Shown here: positions 51,831-62,139 of the stretch, in pieces
How the letters are laid out: each line of letters begins with the position of its first letter
How positions within the stretch are numbered: position 1 is the first letter of the stretch
Assembly (NCBI RefSeq): GCF_003351865.1
Contig: NZ_CP022242.1
Location: 1,240,001-1,304,000 of the forward strand
Length of the DNA: 64,000 bases
Reading direction: 5' to 3'
Source of the DNA: Methanofervidicoccus sp. A16
GTDB lineage: Archaea; AGJL01; Methanococci; Methanococcales; Methanococcaceae
Translations under genes and position numbers: made by a program
The notes under the pieces: model-generated
What the model saw: only the letters and a program-made list of their open reading frames with translations
Database searches by the model: none
What the model was told of the DNA's origin: nothing

Positions 51831-52361
51831 ATGATAGAGATTAGATTTCATGGTAGAGGTGGTCAGGGAGCAGTCACCGCTGCCAAAATTTTAGCAAAGG
51901 CTGCCTTTTACGACGGTAAATACTCCCAAGGATTTCCTTTTTTTGGTGTTGAGAGAAGAGGGGCCCCAGTTATGGCATTTACGAGAATAGACGATAAGAA
52001 AATTATCGTTAGATCCCAGATATATAATCCAGATTATGTAGTAGTTCAGGATCCTACACTTTTAGATGCTGTCAATGTAGTAGAGGGGTTGAAAGGAGAT
52101 GGGATAGTAGTTGTAAATACAACTAAGGAAGATTTAGATCTAGGTTTTAAGACGTACACCATAGACGCCACAGGAATAGCGTTAGATGTTCTTGGTGTCC
52201 CTATCGTTAACACTACTATGTTAGGAGCATTTGTAGGTGCTACTAAGTTGATATCCCTTGAATCTCTTAAAAGGGCGATACTGGATACCTTCAAGGGAAA
52301 ACTTGGAGAGAAAAATGCCAAGGCTGCAGAGGTAGCCTACAGTATTATCTCAGAAAACTAA
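51831..52361 (+). CDS. porC: Pyruvate:ferredoxin oxidoreductase, gamma subunit
   Basis: First gene of porCDABEF, which makes pyruvate from acetyl-CoA and CO2 with reduced ferredoxin in autotrophic methanogens. 176 aa; [20 protein letters not shown] is the gamma-domain signature. I start at ATG 51831 with GGTGGAGGT just before it, thirteen codons inside the longest frame. porD starts 13 bases downstream. Confidence 0.96.
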
Positions 52362-52374
52362 AGGGGTGTAATAT

Positions 52375-52635
52375 ATGGTAACTATAGGGGCAATAATCTA
52401 CGAACCTGGAAGTACAGTTAGAAATAAAACTGGGAACTGGAGGACCTTCAGGCCCATCTTAAATACTGAGAAATGTATAAAGTGTGAGTTATGTTATATA
52501 TTCTGTCCAGAGGGGGCAATATACGAGGATGAGGAGGAGAACTTTAGGATAAACTACGACTACTGTAAGGGCTGTTTAATATGCTCCAAGGAGTGCCCTA
52601 CAAATGCTATAACCAAGGTAAGGGAAGAATGGTAA
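52375..52635 (+). CDS. porD: Pyruvate:ferredoxin oxidoreductase, delta (ferredoxin) subunit
   Basis: 86-aa 2x[4Fe-4S] subunit passing electrons between the ThDP centre and ferredoxin. Clusters CIKCELCYIFCP and CKGCLICSKECP. The N-terminal GAIIYEPGSTVRNKTGNWRT is the usual PorD lead. ATG after GGGGTGTAAT. Confidence 0.96.
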   Translation: MVTIGAIIYEPGSTVRNKTGNWRTFRPILNTEKCIKCELCYIFCPEGAIYEDEEENFRINYDYCKGCLICSKECPTNAITKVREEW

Positions 52636-52645
52636 GGTGCATACT

Positions 52646-53809
52646 ATGGAAAAGGTAGATGTTATTACTGGAACTACCGCTGCTGCGATAGGCGCAAAGT
52701 TATCCAACGTAGAGGTTATTGCAGCCTACCCTATAACTCCTCAGAGTGAGTGTGTAGAGGTACTGGCAAAGTTTATTGCAGATGGAGAGTTGGATGCAGA
52801 GTATATCAAGGCAGAGAGTGAGCATTCGGCAATGGCTGCCTGTATAGGAGCCTCTGCAACTGGTGTGAGGACATTTACAGCAACTGCATCCCAGGGTTTG
52901 GCACTGATGCATGAGATGTTGTACATTGCCTCTGGAATGAGATTACCTATAGTTATGCTCAATACAAACAGGGCACTCTCAGCACCTATAAATATATGGT
53001 GTGATCACCAGGATTCCATAGCTGAGCGGGACTCTGGATGGATACAGATCTATGCAGAGGATAACCAGGAGACACTGGACAGTATAATACAGGCTTTCAA
53101 GATCGCTGAAGATGAGGATATCCTACTACCAGTTATGGTGTGTATAGATGGGTTTATACTAACCCACACTGTAGAGCCTGTTCATATACCAGATGAGAAA
53201 AAGGTTAGAGATTATCTGGGAGTTTATGAACCTAAGCATGCCTATTTAGATCCAGATAGGCCTATAACCCAGGGACCAGTAGGAGTACCTGAGTGCTATA
53301 TGGAAACTAGGAAGCAGATAAGCGATGCTATGGAGAGGGCTAAAGATGTTATAAAGAGGGTAAATGAGGAATACTACGAGATTTTCAACAGAAGGTATGG
53401 AAACGGGTTAGTAGAGGGCTACAACTTAGAGGATGCAGATACTGTACTTGTTGCCATGGGCAGTGTCTGTGGGACTATAAAGTACGTGATAGACAGGCTT
53501 AAAGAGAAAGGGAAGAATGTAGGGCTCCTGAGAGTAAGAACCTACAGACCATTTCCAAAGAAAGATATAAAGGAGATGTTAGAGGGGGCTGAAAACGTTG
53601 GGGTGTTAGATAAGAATATCTCCTTAGGGTTCAACATGGGGGCCTTAGGTATAGAGGTAATGGCAACGTTGAGGAATAAGAAGGTGTGTAACTACATAGT
53701 AGGATTGGGAGGAAGGGACATCACCCTTCAAAACATAGAGGAGATAATTAAACATCTAGAGGAATCTGAAGATGATGGAGAAACTAAGTGGATAGGTCTT
53801 AAAGAATAA
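52646..53809 (+). CDS. porA: Pyruvate:ferredoxin oxidoreductase, alpha subunit
   Basis: 387 aa. [30 protein letters not shown] and [18 protein letters not shown] are the domain-I/II marks; C-terminal domain has the [15 protein letters not shown] segment. Start at ATG 52646 after AAGGTGC; the in-frame GTG nine bases earlier is part of the ribosome site. porB starts 11 bases downstream. Confidence 0.96.
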   Translation: MEKVDVITGTTAAAIGAKLSNVEVIAAYPITPQSECVEVLAKFIADGELDAEYIKAESEHSAMAACIGASATGVRTFTATASQGLALMHEMLYIASGMRLPIVMLNTNRALSAPINIWCDHQDSIAERDSGWIQIYAEDNQETLDSIIQAFKIAEDEDILLPVMVCIDGFILTHTVEPVHIPDEKKVRDYLGVYEPKHAYLDPDRPITQGPVGVPECYMETRKQISDAMERAKDVIKRVNEEYYEIFNRRYGNGLVEGYNLEDADTVLVAMGSVCGTIKYVIDRLKEKGKNVGLLRVRTYRPFPKKDIKEMLEGAENVGVLDKNISLGFNMGALGIEVMATLRNKKVCNYIVGLGGRDITLQNIEEIIKHLEESEDDGETKWIGLKE

Positions 53810-53820
53810 AAGGTGATATT

Positions 53821-54714
53821 ATGGATAAAAGATTTCCAAGGGAGGAGTTATTTGCCCCTGGTCATAGAGGATGTGCAGGTTGTGGGGCATCTATCCTTGT
53901 AAGGATGGCGTTGAAAACTACAGGAAGGGATGTAATAGTGGTAAGCGCCACAGGATGTTTAGAGGTATTTACAACCCCATACCCTGAGACTGCTTGGAGA
54001 GTACCTTGGATACATACAGCCTTTGAGTGTGGAGGGGCTGTGGCAAGTGGTATAGAGAGGGCGATAAAGGCACTAAAGAAGAGAGGTAAGTTCAAGGATA
54101 GGAAGATAGCAGTTATGCCTATAATTGGAGATGGAGGTACTGCAGATATAGGTTTCCAGGCCCTAAGTGGGGCACTGGAGAGAGGACATGACATGGTATA
54201 TATAATGTATGACAACGAGGCTTACATGAACACTGGAGTCCAGAGGAGTAGTGCCACCCCACTCTTTGCCTCTGCAACAACAGCTCCTGCAGGAAAGAGG
54301 AGTAAAGGTGAAGATAGACCTAAGAAGGACATGGCCATGATTGCAGCAGCCCATGGAATTCCATACGTTGCAACTGCATGTATCAGTTATCCCGAGGATC
54401 TAATGAAGAAGATTAAAAAAGCCTACGAGATAGAGGGGCCTGCATTTATCCATGTACTACAACCATGTACTGTAGGATGGGGGTATAACCCAGAGGATAC
54501 CATAAAGATAGGAAGACTGGCAGTTGAAACAGGTTTCTTTCCACTCTATGAGATTGAACATGGAGAATTAAGGATAACCTACAGACCAGCAAAGAGAAAA
54601 CCTCTAAAGGAGTATATAAGGATGCAGAAGAGATACAGACATCTAACAGATGAAGATATTGAAATCCTTCAAAAGTACGTAGATGAAAAATGTAAACTTT
54701 TAGGATTGGAATAA
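53821..54714 (+). CDS. porB: Pyruvate:ferredoxin oxidoreductase, beta (ThDP) subunit
   Basis: 297 aa. Binds ThDP and a [4Fe-4S] cluster: [16 protein letters not shown] carries cluster cysteines, [19 protein letters not shown] and [14 protein letters not shown] the ThDP/Mg site. ATG after AGGTGATATT. Confidence 0.97.
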   Translation: MDKRFPREELFAPGHRGCAGCGASILVRMALKTTGRDVIVVSATGCLEVFTTPYPETAWRVPWIHTAFECGGAVASGIERAIKALKKRGKFKDRKIAVMPIIGDGGTADIGFQALSGALERGHDMVYIMYDNEAYMNTGVQRSSATPLFASATTAPAGKRSKGEDRPKKDMAMIAAAHGIPYVATACISYPEDLMKKIKKAYEIEGPAFIHVLQPCTVGWGYNPEDTIKIGRLAVETGFFPLYEIEHGELRITYRPAKRKPLKEYIRMQKRYRHLTDEDIEILQKYVDEKCKLLGLE

Positions 54715-54745
54715 TTTTTTAAAATTTTTATAGGAAGGGGATAGG

Positions 54746-55258
54746 ATGAAGAAACTTATAATGGTTAACGATCAGTGTGATAACTGCGGCGCCTGTATTA
54801 AGGCGTGTGCCTCTCTACATGGTGTAAGTAGAATAGGGATAATGGAGCACAACGGGAGATACCTCCCTATAGTATGCCAACAGTGTGCTGCTGCTCCATG
54901 TAAGGATGTTTGTCCAGTAGAGGCTATTGAAAGTAGAGATGGAGTAATCTACTTAGATGGATCCAAGTGTATAGGTTGTGGATTGTGTGCTTTAGCCTGT
55001 CCTTTCGGTGCTATAACTATGATGGATATAGCCCATAAATGTTCCCTATGTGTTGAAAGAGACGATGAATGCGCCTGTGTTAAAGCATGTTCTAAAAGAT
55101 GTTTAGATATAGTAGATATAAACGATATCATATTTGAGAGGAGAAGTAAAAACCTTGAGATTATGGGCAAATTGAGGAAAAAGGAATTTAAGAAAGATTC
55201 TATAATTTCAAAGATAATTATTCCTGCCAAGGTTGATAGTAAGTTACAATCCCTTTAA
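54746..55258 (+). CDS. porE: PorE, polyferredoxin-like accessory of pyruvate oxidoreductase
   Basis: 170 aa iron-sulfur protein with several [4Fe-4S] motifs (CDNCGACIKACA, CQQCAAAPCKDVCP, CIGCGLCALACPFGA, CSLC...CVKACSKRC), like DMSO-reductase-type electron-transfer subunits, and a basic non-cluster C-terminal tail. In Methanococcus, PorE and PorF encoded at the end of the por operon are known to carry electrons to the enzyme. porF starts 10 bases after its stop. Confidence 0.9.
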   Translation: MKKLIMVNDQCDNCGACIKACASLHGVSRIGIMEHNGRYLPIVCQQCAAAPCKDVCPVEAIESRDGVIYLDGSKCIGCGLCALACPFGAITMMDIAHKCSLCVERDDECACVKACSKRCLDIVDINDIIFERRSKNLEIMGKLRKKEFKKDSIISKIIIPAKVDSKLQSL

Positions 55259-55268
55259 TGGTGGAAGG

Positions 55269-55682
55269 ATGAAATTAATACCTAACGTTAAACTCTGTAT
55301 AGGTTGTAGAAACTGTGAAAGGGCATGTCCAACAAACGGAATAGTGGTAATAGATAATACACCTATAAAGTGTATGCACTGTGAAGACGCCCCCTGTTAT
55401 AATGTATGCCCTGTTGGAGCCATAGAGTGGATAGGAGATAAAGTAGTAGTAAATGAGAAATGTATAGGTTGTGGCTTATGTGTAGATGCATGTCCCTTTG
55501 GGATCATAAGAATAGATCCTAATTCTGGAAAGGCCTTTAAATGTCATGGGTGCTATATGCATGAGGTAGAGATGTGTAAAATGGCATGTCCAACTGGAGC
55601 ACTGCAGTACAGGGAGGAAAGTGTAGTAAGTAAGAGGGAAAAACTGGCCTCAAAACTTAAAAGGATATATAGTTATATCTAA
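55269..55682 (+). CDS. porF: PorF, polyferredoxin-like accessory of pyruvate oxidoreductase
   Basis: 137 aa with cluster motifs CIGCRNCERACP, CMHCEDAPCYNVCP, CIGCGLCVDACPFG and CHGC...CKMACP. A close paralogue in plan of PorE but without the long tail. Start at ATG 55269 preceded by GGTGGAAGG; the longer frame from 55233 overlaps porE. Last gene of the operon; a mobile-element-rich spacer follows. Confidence 0.9.
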   Translation: MKLIPNVKLCIGCRNCERACPTNGIVVIDNTPIKCMHCEDAPCYNVCPVGAIEWIGDKVVVNEKCIGCGLCVDACPFGIIRIDPNSGKAFKCHGCYMHEVEMCKMACPTGALQYREESVVSKREKLASKLKRIYSYI

Positions 55683-56546
55683 GTCTCTTTTTAGTTTAAA
55701 TTTTACCAATAATAATTTAGTTGCTCTATTTCCATTAGATTTTGGATAAAGATAATAATTATAATAACCCTAATTCCCATCAAAAAATCCTGATAAGAAT
55801 ATCAATAATTATAAAAAATAAAAGTATAAAAAGAAGGTATTAAAATCCAGAACAAAAAATAATTTCCTGGAATGCTCTAAGATGCTATGGAAGTGGAGTA
55901 GATCCTCCCTAACAGTCTGCTATTGTTAATGCCCTACTTCCCATCAAAAGGATAATTTAAAGAATAATAAAGACAATTATAAAAATAATAAAATAAAAAT
56001 AATAAAGAAAAGATTTTAAAATAAAAACTTCTATTATCCTAGATACAAAAAATTTTAAAAATAATATTGAAGGAGAATGATCCTCAGTATATCTTCTAAT
56101 ATAGTGGATATCAGAATATGATTCCTTGTCTTACCTATGGTTCAGAAAGATCCTAAGGATATTTAAGAGTTTTTATATAGATTTTATACTGATTATTTTA
56201 ATCATGATTTTTATTATTTTTTATATGATTATTATTTTTATTATTCTTCTAACTACAATCTTGATGGGAACTAGAGTTTATAATAATATAAATTAAAAAA
56301 AGAAATGTTAAAAAATCATAAAGAGGAAATAAATGTTCTTTTAAGACGCTTTTAAATATCATGTAGTGAGATATATTCTCTCTAATAGGTTGTTATTTTT
56401 GTTATTATAAATTATTATAATCTTAAAAAAAGATTTTTTATAAAAAATATTATTAAGGACAGAATTTTACTATTTTCCAATAAACTTAAAAACATATAGA
56501 TTTCAAGGACCCTATCTTTAATATATATTGGCCATAACTAGAACTA
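55683..56546. mobile_element. 864-base spacer: type A element broken by type B
   Basis: No gene seen. The outer type A element runs from ccctaattcccatcaaaaaa (55768) to tcttgatgggaactagag (56276). Its core (aaggtattaaaatccag ... aagtggagtagatcctcc, taacagtctgctattgttaat) ends at ~55929, where a type B left end (gccctacttcccatcaaaag) begins; type B runs to about 56210 and then the type A right half resumes. 56300-56400 contains a weak copy of the A core (cttttaagacgcttttaaat). Confidence 0.65.
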
Positions 56547-57422
<876 letters not shown>

Positions 57423-57513
57423 TTATAGATTTATGTATGTTAGGTTTTATATTTTAATTATTATAAAAAATTTAACATATCAATAAAAATTTTTGTTATA
57501 ATTAGGTGAAAGG

Positions 57514-58281
57514 ATGGATAATGTAGAAAAAACAGTTGAAAAACTAATTAACTTTATAAGGGACGTTGTAAAAAGAGCCAACGCCAACGGTGTTGTTGTT
57601 GGACTAAGTGGAGGTATAGACAGTTCAGTTGTGGCCACGTTATGTACAAAGGCCCTTGGAAAGGATAGGGTATTGGGAGTAATAATGCCTGAAAGGGATT
57701 CAGATCCTAGGGATATAGAACATGCTAAGATGGTCGCAGAGAAACTTGGTATAAAATACATAATATCTGATATTACAGATGTACTAAAGGCCTTTGGAGC
57801 AGGAGGTTATGTCCCTACAAGAGAGTTTGACAGAATAGCAGATGGAAACCTAAAGGCTAGAATAAGAATGTGTATTCTCTACTACTTTGCAAATAAGAGA
57901 AATCTTCTTGTTGCTGGTACCTCCAACAAGTCAGAACTCTATATGGGATATGGAACTAAGTATGGAGACTTAGGTAGCGACTTCCTCGTAATAGGCAACC
58001 TCTTTAAGAGCGAAGTTAGGGAGTTAGCAAGGTATCTAGGAGTACCTCAGGAGATAATAGATAAACCACCATCAGCAGGACTTTGGAAGGGACAGACAGA
58101 TGAAGACGAGTTAGGGATAACCTACGAATTACTAGATAAGATACTTGAAAGAATAGAGAAAGGGGAAGATAAGGAGAAGATATCTAAAAATTTAAATGTT
58201 CCACTGTCTCAGGTGGAGGAAATACTAAATAGAATAGAGGCAAATAAGCACAAGTTAGGTCCCATATTCCCTCCAGAGTGA
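57514..58281 (+). CDS. nadE: NH3-dependent NAD synthetase
   Basis: Final amidation of NAD synthesis. 255 aa: PP-loop GLSGGIDSSVVATL (~30-43), GTSNKSELYMGYGTKYGDLGSD and KPPSAGLWKGQTDEDELG are all typical. No glutaminase domain, so ammonia-dependent. ATG after AGGTGAAAGG. Confidence 0.96.
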   Translation: MDNVEKTVEKLINFIRDVVKRANANGVVVGLSGGIDSSVVATLCTKALGKDRVLGVIMPERDSDPRDIEHAKMVAEKLGIKYIISDITDVLKAFGAGGYVPTREFDRIADGNLKARIRMCILYYFANKRNLLVAGTSNKSELYMGYGTKYGDLGSDFLVIGNLFKSEVRELARYLGVPQEIIDKPPSAGLWKGQTDEDELGITYELLDKILERIEKGEDKEKISKNLNVPLSQVEEILNRIEANKHKLGPIFPPE

Positions 58282-58685
58282 TGTAAGAAAAGTAAAAAAT
58301 AAAAAAACGAATCATTCAAAAACTGTTAAACACTGTAGGAGGATAATATTTAGTACACATTTCTTTTTATATTTGGAGTATCTCCGCCCTATTTTGAATA
58401 TAATTAATTTTTAATAATTTTTAATTATAATTATAAATAATCTAAAAGTCAAATCTAGATATAAAGTTCCTAATAACGATCCCTATTAAGAGAGAACTAT
58501 ATTTCTCTTCCCAACGTTAAAAAAGTATCCATAAGGTATTTATTCGTTTTTTATAATTTCTAACAGTTCGAAAATAATAATTTAAATTTATTATTTTAAT
58601 CTTTTTTATTATTATCAATAATTTTTTATATTTTTTAGATTTTCTCCTTTCTTGATATATTTCATAAAAATAAAAAGGTGGGAAC
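58282..58685. other. 404-base AT-rich spacer without a recognised element
   Basis: No gene, element terminus or strong hairpin seen. A tattaagagagaactatatttctcttc inverted pair near 58485-58510 (AGAGA/TCTCT) is the only structure. The agmatinase ribosome site aaaaaGGTGG is at its right edge. Confidence 0.4.
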
Positions 58686-59534
58686 ATATACTTCGAGGAG
58701 TATCATAGATACCTATGTGCCTACTCAGATTATCAGGAGTGTGAATTTGTAATATTTGGAGTACCCTACGATGGTACAACTACCTATAAACCTGGAGCGA
58801 GATTTGGGCCAGATGAGGTTAGAAGGGCATCCTGGGCATTAGAGACTTACAGTCCATATTTAAAGAGAGACTTAACAGAGGTAAAGGTCTCAGACTTAAA
58901 CAACATTATAATAGAGGGAGACCAAAGGGAAATCCTAAATAGAACCTATAGGGCAACCCGTGAAATTATGGAGGAGGGGAAAAAGGTAGTGATGATAGGA
59001 GGAGATCACTCTACTACGTATCCTCTCGTGAGATCTGCAAAAGATGTCTATAAGGATATAGTACTTATCCAATTTGACGCCCACTGTGATCTAAGGGAGG
59101 AATACTTAGGAAATAGATATTCCCATGCCTCAGTTATAAGGAGATGTTATGAAATCACAAGGGATATTTATCAATTTGGTATTAGAAGTGGAGATAAGGA
59201 TGAGTGGGAATTTGCCTGGAGGAATACAAACATATTCACTAGGTTGCCGAGGAAGGAGGATATTGAGGAGATAAAATCCTTAGATAAGTATATCTATATC
59301 ACCATAGATATAGATGTGTTGGATCCTGCCTATGCTCCTGGAACTGGTACCCCTGAGCCCTGTGGATACTCCACCAAGGAGTTAATAGATGCCCTCTATC
59401 TATTTAGAGATCTGAGGGATAAGATAGTAGGTTTCGACGTTGTAGAGGTATCCCCACCCTGTGATGTAAATAGTATTACCTCCATCGCAGCTGCAAAGAT
59501 AATAAGAGAACTTATACTTACTCTTGGGAGATGA
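58686..59534 (+). CDS. speB: Agmatinase / arginase-family ureohydrolase, apparent AUA start
   Basis: Hydrolyses agmatine to putrescine and urea. Manganese ligands are in GGDHSTTYP, DAHCDLRE and TIDIDVLDP; APGTGTPEPCGYS is the closing motif. The family N-terminus (FGVPYDGTTTYKPGARFGPD, coded from about 58759) lies well upstream of the first in-frame ATG (58968), so that ATG cannot be the start. Upstream to the stop at 58671 there is no in-frame ATG, GTG or TTG. ATA at 58686 is five bases after GGTG (AAAAAGGTGggaac-ATA), the same spacing as GGTGATACT-ATG genes here. With it the protein is 282 aa, normal for the family. Confidence 0.85.
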   Translation: MYFEEYHRYLCAYSDYQECEFVIFGVPYDGTTTYKPGARFGPDEVRRASWALETYSPYLKRDLTEVKVSDLNNIIIEGDQREILNRTYRATREIMEEGKKVVMIGGDHSTTYPLVRSAKDVYKDIVLIQFDAHCDLREEYLGNRYSHASVIRRCYEITRDIYQFGIRSGDKDEWEFAWRNTNIFTRLPRKEDIEEIKSLDKYIYITIDIDVLDPAYAPGTGTPEPCGYSTKELIDALYLFRDLRDKIVGFDVVEVSPPCDVNSITSIAAAKIIRELILTLGR

Positions 59535-60671
59535 GAATCCTATTGTAATTTATTGATATACTACAAAACTTTATAATAATAAAAAAATATAAAAACAAAT
59601 GTTCTCCTGAAATGCTTTTGAAGACTATAAAAGTAGGTAAGCCTCCTTAACAGGGTTGTTATTATTAATTCTATAAAAAAATAATTATAAAAATAATAAT
59701 TAAGATAATAAGGTAAACCTCTTCTCCAATAGGTCTTTTAAAATATCCCTTAACTTTTTTCATACAATATCCTTGAGATCAGTAAAAAGAAAAATTTTTA
59801 CTATCGTATTATTATAATAATATTAAAACCCTAATTCCCATCAAAAAATCCTGATAAGAATAATAATAATCATAATAAAAAAGTTAATTATAATAAAAAT
59901 ATAAAAAGAAGATATTAAAATCAAAATAAGGGATAATCTCCTAAGATTGTCCTAAGATACTATGGAAGTGGAGCAGATCCTTCTTAACAGGTTGCTATTA
60001 TTAATTTTATTAAAGATATTATATTTTAATTATAACCTTAGTTCCCACCAAGTAGTGATTAAAAGAACAATGAAAATAATCAATATAAAAAATATCTTAG
60101 GATTTTTCTAATCACTTAGATAAGATAGGAGATCTTACTCTGATATCCACTACACTAGAAGGTGTACAGAGGACCATTCCCCTCCAATCTTCTTTTAAAA
60201 ATGTTATATTTGAGAGATAGAAAGTTCTTATTTTAAACCTTTTTCTTTATTTTTTATTTTTATTTTTATAATTATTTTTATTATTCTTTAAACTATTCTT
60301 ATGATGGGAACTAGGGTATATTAAAATAATAAAGATTAAAGGTCTTATAAAAGGATAACAGGTTATAAAGGAAGTTAAGTAGTGTAATTAGAGGTGCGTA
60401 GGTATATCTTAACGGTGATAAAATTAATTATAATGGTAATGAAGTAAAAAATGGGAATTGTGAGAGGAAGTATATTATAAGAGCTACTTTCAAAAGAATA
60501 AATATAATTTTTTTTAGAAAATATGTAATTCGTCTGAGTAGATAGGGAGATTCTCTTCTTATTTTACTACTGTTGATATATTATTTTTTATTAAGGTTTT
60601 TATTAATTTACTATTCTTTTAATCACTATTTGGTGGGAATTAGAACCTAATTTAAATTATTACTTTCGAAA
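59535..60671. mobile_element. 1.1-kb spacer: type A and type B elements and a 128-base repeat
   Basis: No gene seen. 59829-60040 is a forward type A element lacking its right end and joined to a reverse type B element (60041-60316), so the pair is bounded by one set of inverted ends. 60321-60448 is the first copy of a direct repeat that recurs beyond larB. 59600-59680 contains a weak A-type core. A terminal motif (cactatttggtgggaattag) ends at about 60642, 30 bases from the larB stop. Confidence 0.65.
60321..60448 (+). repeat. Direct repeat flanking larB, copy 1
   Basis: Begins ttaaaataataaagattaaa and ends taatggtaatgaagtaaa. Matches 61524-61650 over its whole length with near-identity at both ends (first ~65 and last ~35 bases) and more divergence in the middle. 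Contains AACGGTGATAAAATTAATTA and, in both copies, ATGGTAATGAAGTAA. Confidence 0.75.
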
Positions 60672-61472
60672 TTAAGATTTATAAACCCTCCTTGCCAGTA
60701 GTGCAGCGAAAGATGCTGCACCGAAACCGTTGTCTATATTTACCACTACCAAACCTGGAACACAGGATGTTAGCATAGAGTACAGTGCAGCTTTACCATC
60801 CTTTCCAACTCCATACCCTACTGACGCAGGGACGCCGATTACAGGGATGTCTACTAAACTGGCTACTACAGAGGGTAGGGCTCCCTCCATACCTGCAACC
60901 ACTACTATACAACATACATCCTCTTCGATAATTCTCTTTAAGGGCTGGAATAGTCTATGGATGCCTGCTATACCTACGTCGTAGAAGTGTATAACTTCAC
61001 AACCTAAGAACTCTCCTGTAACTCTCACTTCCTCTGCTATGGGAATATCACTTGTACCTGCAGCTAGGAGACCTATTTTTCCATAAATTTTCTGTTTATA
61101 ACCTCTCTTTTTAAGTACTATAGTACAGGCTTTATAATTTATAATAAATTCGTAGTCCTGTATATTTAAATTTTTAATAATATCTTCCCTTTCCCTCTCA
61201 AGTTTTAGAATATGTTCTTTTCTAACCTTTGTTGCAAGTGCTATGCCATTCTTCTCTGCAGATCTCTTTAACGCCAAGATTATATCATTAAAATCTTTAT
61301 TTTTGGCGTATACTACTTCTGGAATACCTGATCTTAACTCCCTGGAGATGTCTAATTTTATTCTATCTTCAATCTCTTCAATATGATAGATCTTCAAAAG
61401 AGTTTCAGCCTCCTCAACTGAGATCCTCTTCTCCGATAGATCTTTTAAAATATCTCTTAACTTTTTTTTCAT
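60672..61472 (-). CDS. larB: LarB: pyridinium-3,5-biscarboxylate synthase (nickel pincer cofactor pathway)
   Basis: PurE-like carboxylase/hydrolase making the pyridinium dicarboxylate precursor of the nickel pincer nucleotide. 266 aa; the N-terminal ~110 residues are the LarB-specific part and the C-terminal part is PurE-like (LLAAGTSDIPIAEEV, VVVAGMEGALPSVVASLVDI, VPASVGYGVGKDGKAAL). No LarC/LarE or lactate racemase is in the window. It is bracketed by a 128-base direct repeat (60321-60448 and 61524-61650). ATG after AAGGGATAAT. Confidence 0.88.
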   Translation of the reverse strand: MKKKLRDILKDLSEKRISVEEAETLLKIYHIEEIEDRIKLDISRELRSGIPEVVYAKNKDFNDIILALKRSAEKNGIALATKVRKEHILKLEREREDIIKNLNIQDYEFIINYKACTIVLKKRGYKQKIYGKIGLLAAGTSDIPIAEEVRVTGEFLGCEVIHFYDVGIAGIHRLFQPLKRIIEEDVCCIVVVAGMEGALPSVVASLVDIPVIGVPASVGYGVGKDGKAALYSMLTSCVPGLVVVNIDNGFGAASFAALLARRVYKS

Positions 61473-61523
61473 ATTATCCCTTGAAATCTAATAAGAAAAA
61501 TTTTTATATTGAAATTATATTAA

Positions 61524-61650
61524 TTAAAATAATAAAGATTAAAGGTCTTATAAAAGGATGGCGGATTATAAAGGAAGTTAAGACTGTACTTTGGGATGTA
61601 TAGATATATACCAACGGTGATAAAATTAATTATAATGGTAATGAAGTAAA
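61524..61650 (+). repeat. Direct repeat flanking larB, copy 2
   Basis: Second copy of the repeat at 60321-60448, same orientation, lying between the larB start and the wHTH gene. The rest of this 317-base spacer is AT-rich with no other gene. Confidence 0.75.
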
Positions 61651-61789
61651 TTTTATATAACAATTCTAACCAAATAAAATAAAATTAGAGACAATATATT
61701 GGAAAATTAGCATGGGAATTGGGATTTTTAGATATTGGAGTTAAGTAATTAAGTAAAAACAATATAATCTAGTTTATAAGGTGTCTTCT

Positions 61790-62134
61790 ATGACAAACTC
61801 TATGACAAAACGAGACATGATTTTTATAAATCCCACCATTATAAGATCATTAAATAAAAGTAAGTTGAGAAAGAAAATATTGTTTTTCTTATATAAGATA
61901 TATCCCCAAGGGGTTTATCTCTCTGAACTGTCAAGATGGGTGAAATCAGATCCAAGTAATGTACTTGGATGTTTAAAGGGAATGGGTACAAGGTACAACG
62001 GTCATTACTCTTTAATCGAATTAGGTTTAGTAAAATGTATTGATGAAAATGGTATGAAGATCTATACCATCACCGACTATGGAAGAAACGTCGTAGAGTA
62101 TTTAAAGGATTATGATCAAATAAGTAAATGGTGA
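61790..62134 (+). CDS. Winged-helix DNA-binding protein, putative transcription regulator
   Basis: 114 aa. A compact winged-helix: SKLRKKILFFLYKIYPQGVY (helices 1-2), LSELSRWVKSDPSNVLGCLKG (turn and recognition helix), and wing SLIELGLVKCIDENGMKIYTITDYGRNVVEYL. Start ATG 61790 after AAGGTGTCTTCT; the in-frame GTG nine bases upstream is part of the ribosome site. It ends just before the next gene's ATG, so the two are translationally coupled. Confidence 0.8.
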   Translation: MTNSMTKRDMIFINPTIIRSLNKSKLRKKILFFLYKIYPQGVYLSELSRWVKSDPSNVLGCLKGMGTRYNGHYSLIELGLVKCIDENGMKIYTITDYGRNVVEYLKDYDQISKW

Positions 62135-62139
62135 GGGTC

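Noticed and set aside
58968-59534. Agmatinase starting at ATG 58968
   Set aside because: It would remove ~94 residues including the conserved N-terminal substrate/metal-fold region, and no ribosome site precedes that ATG.
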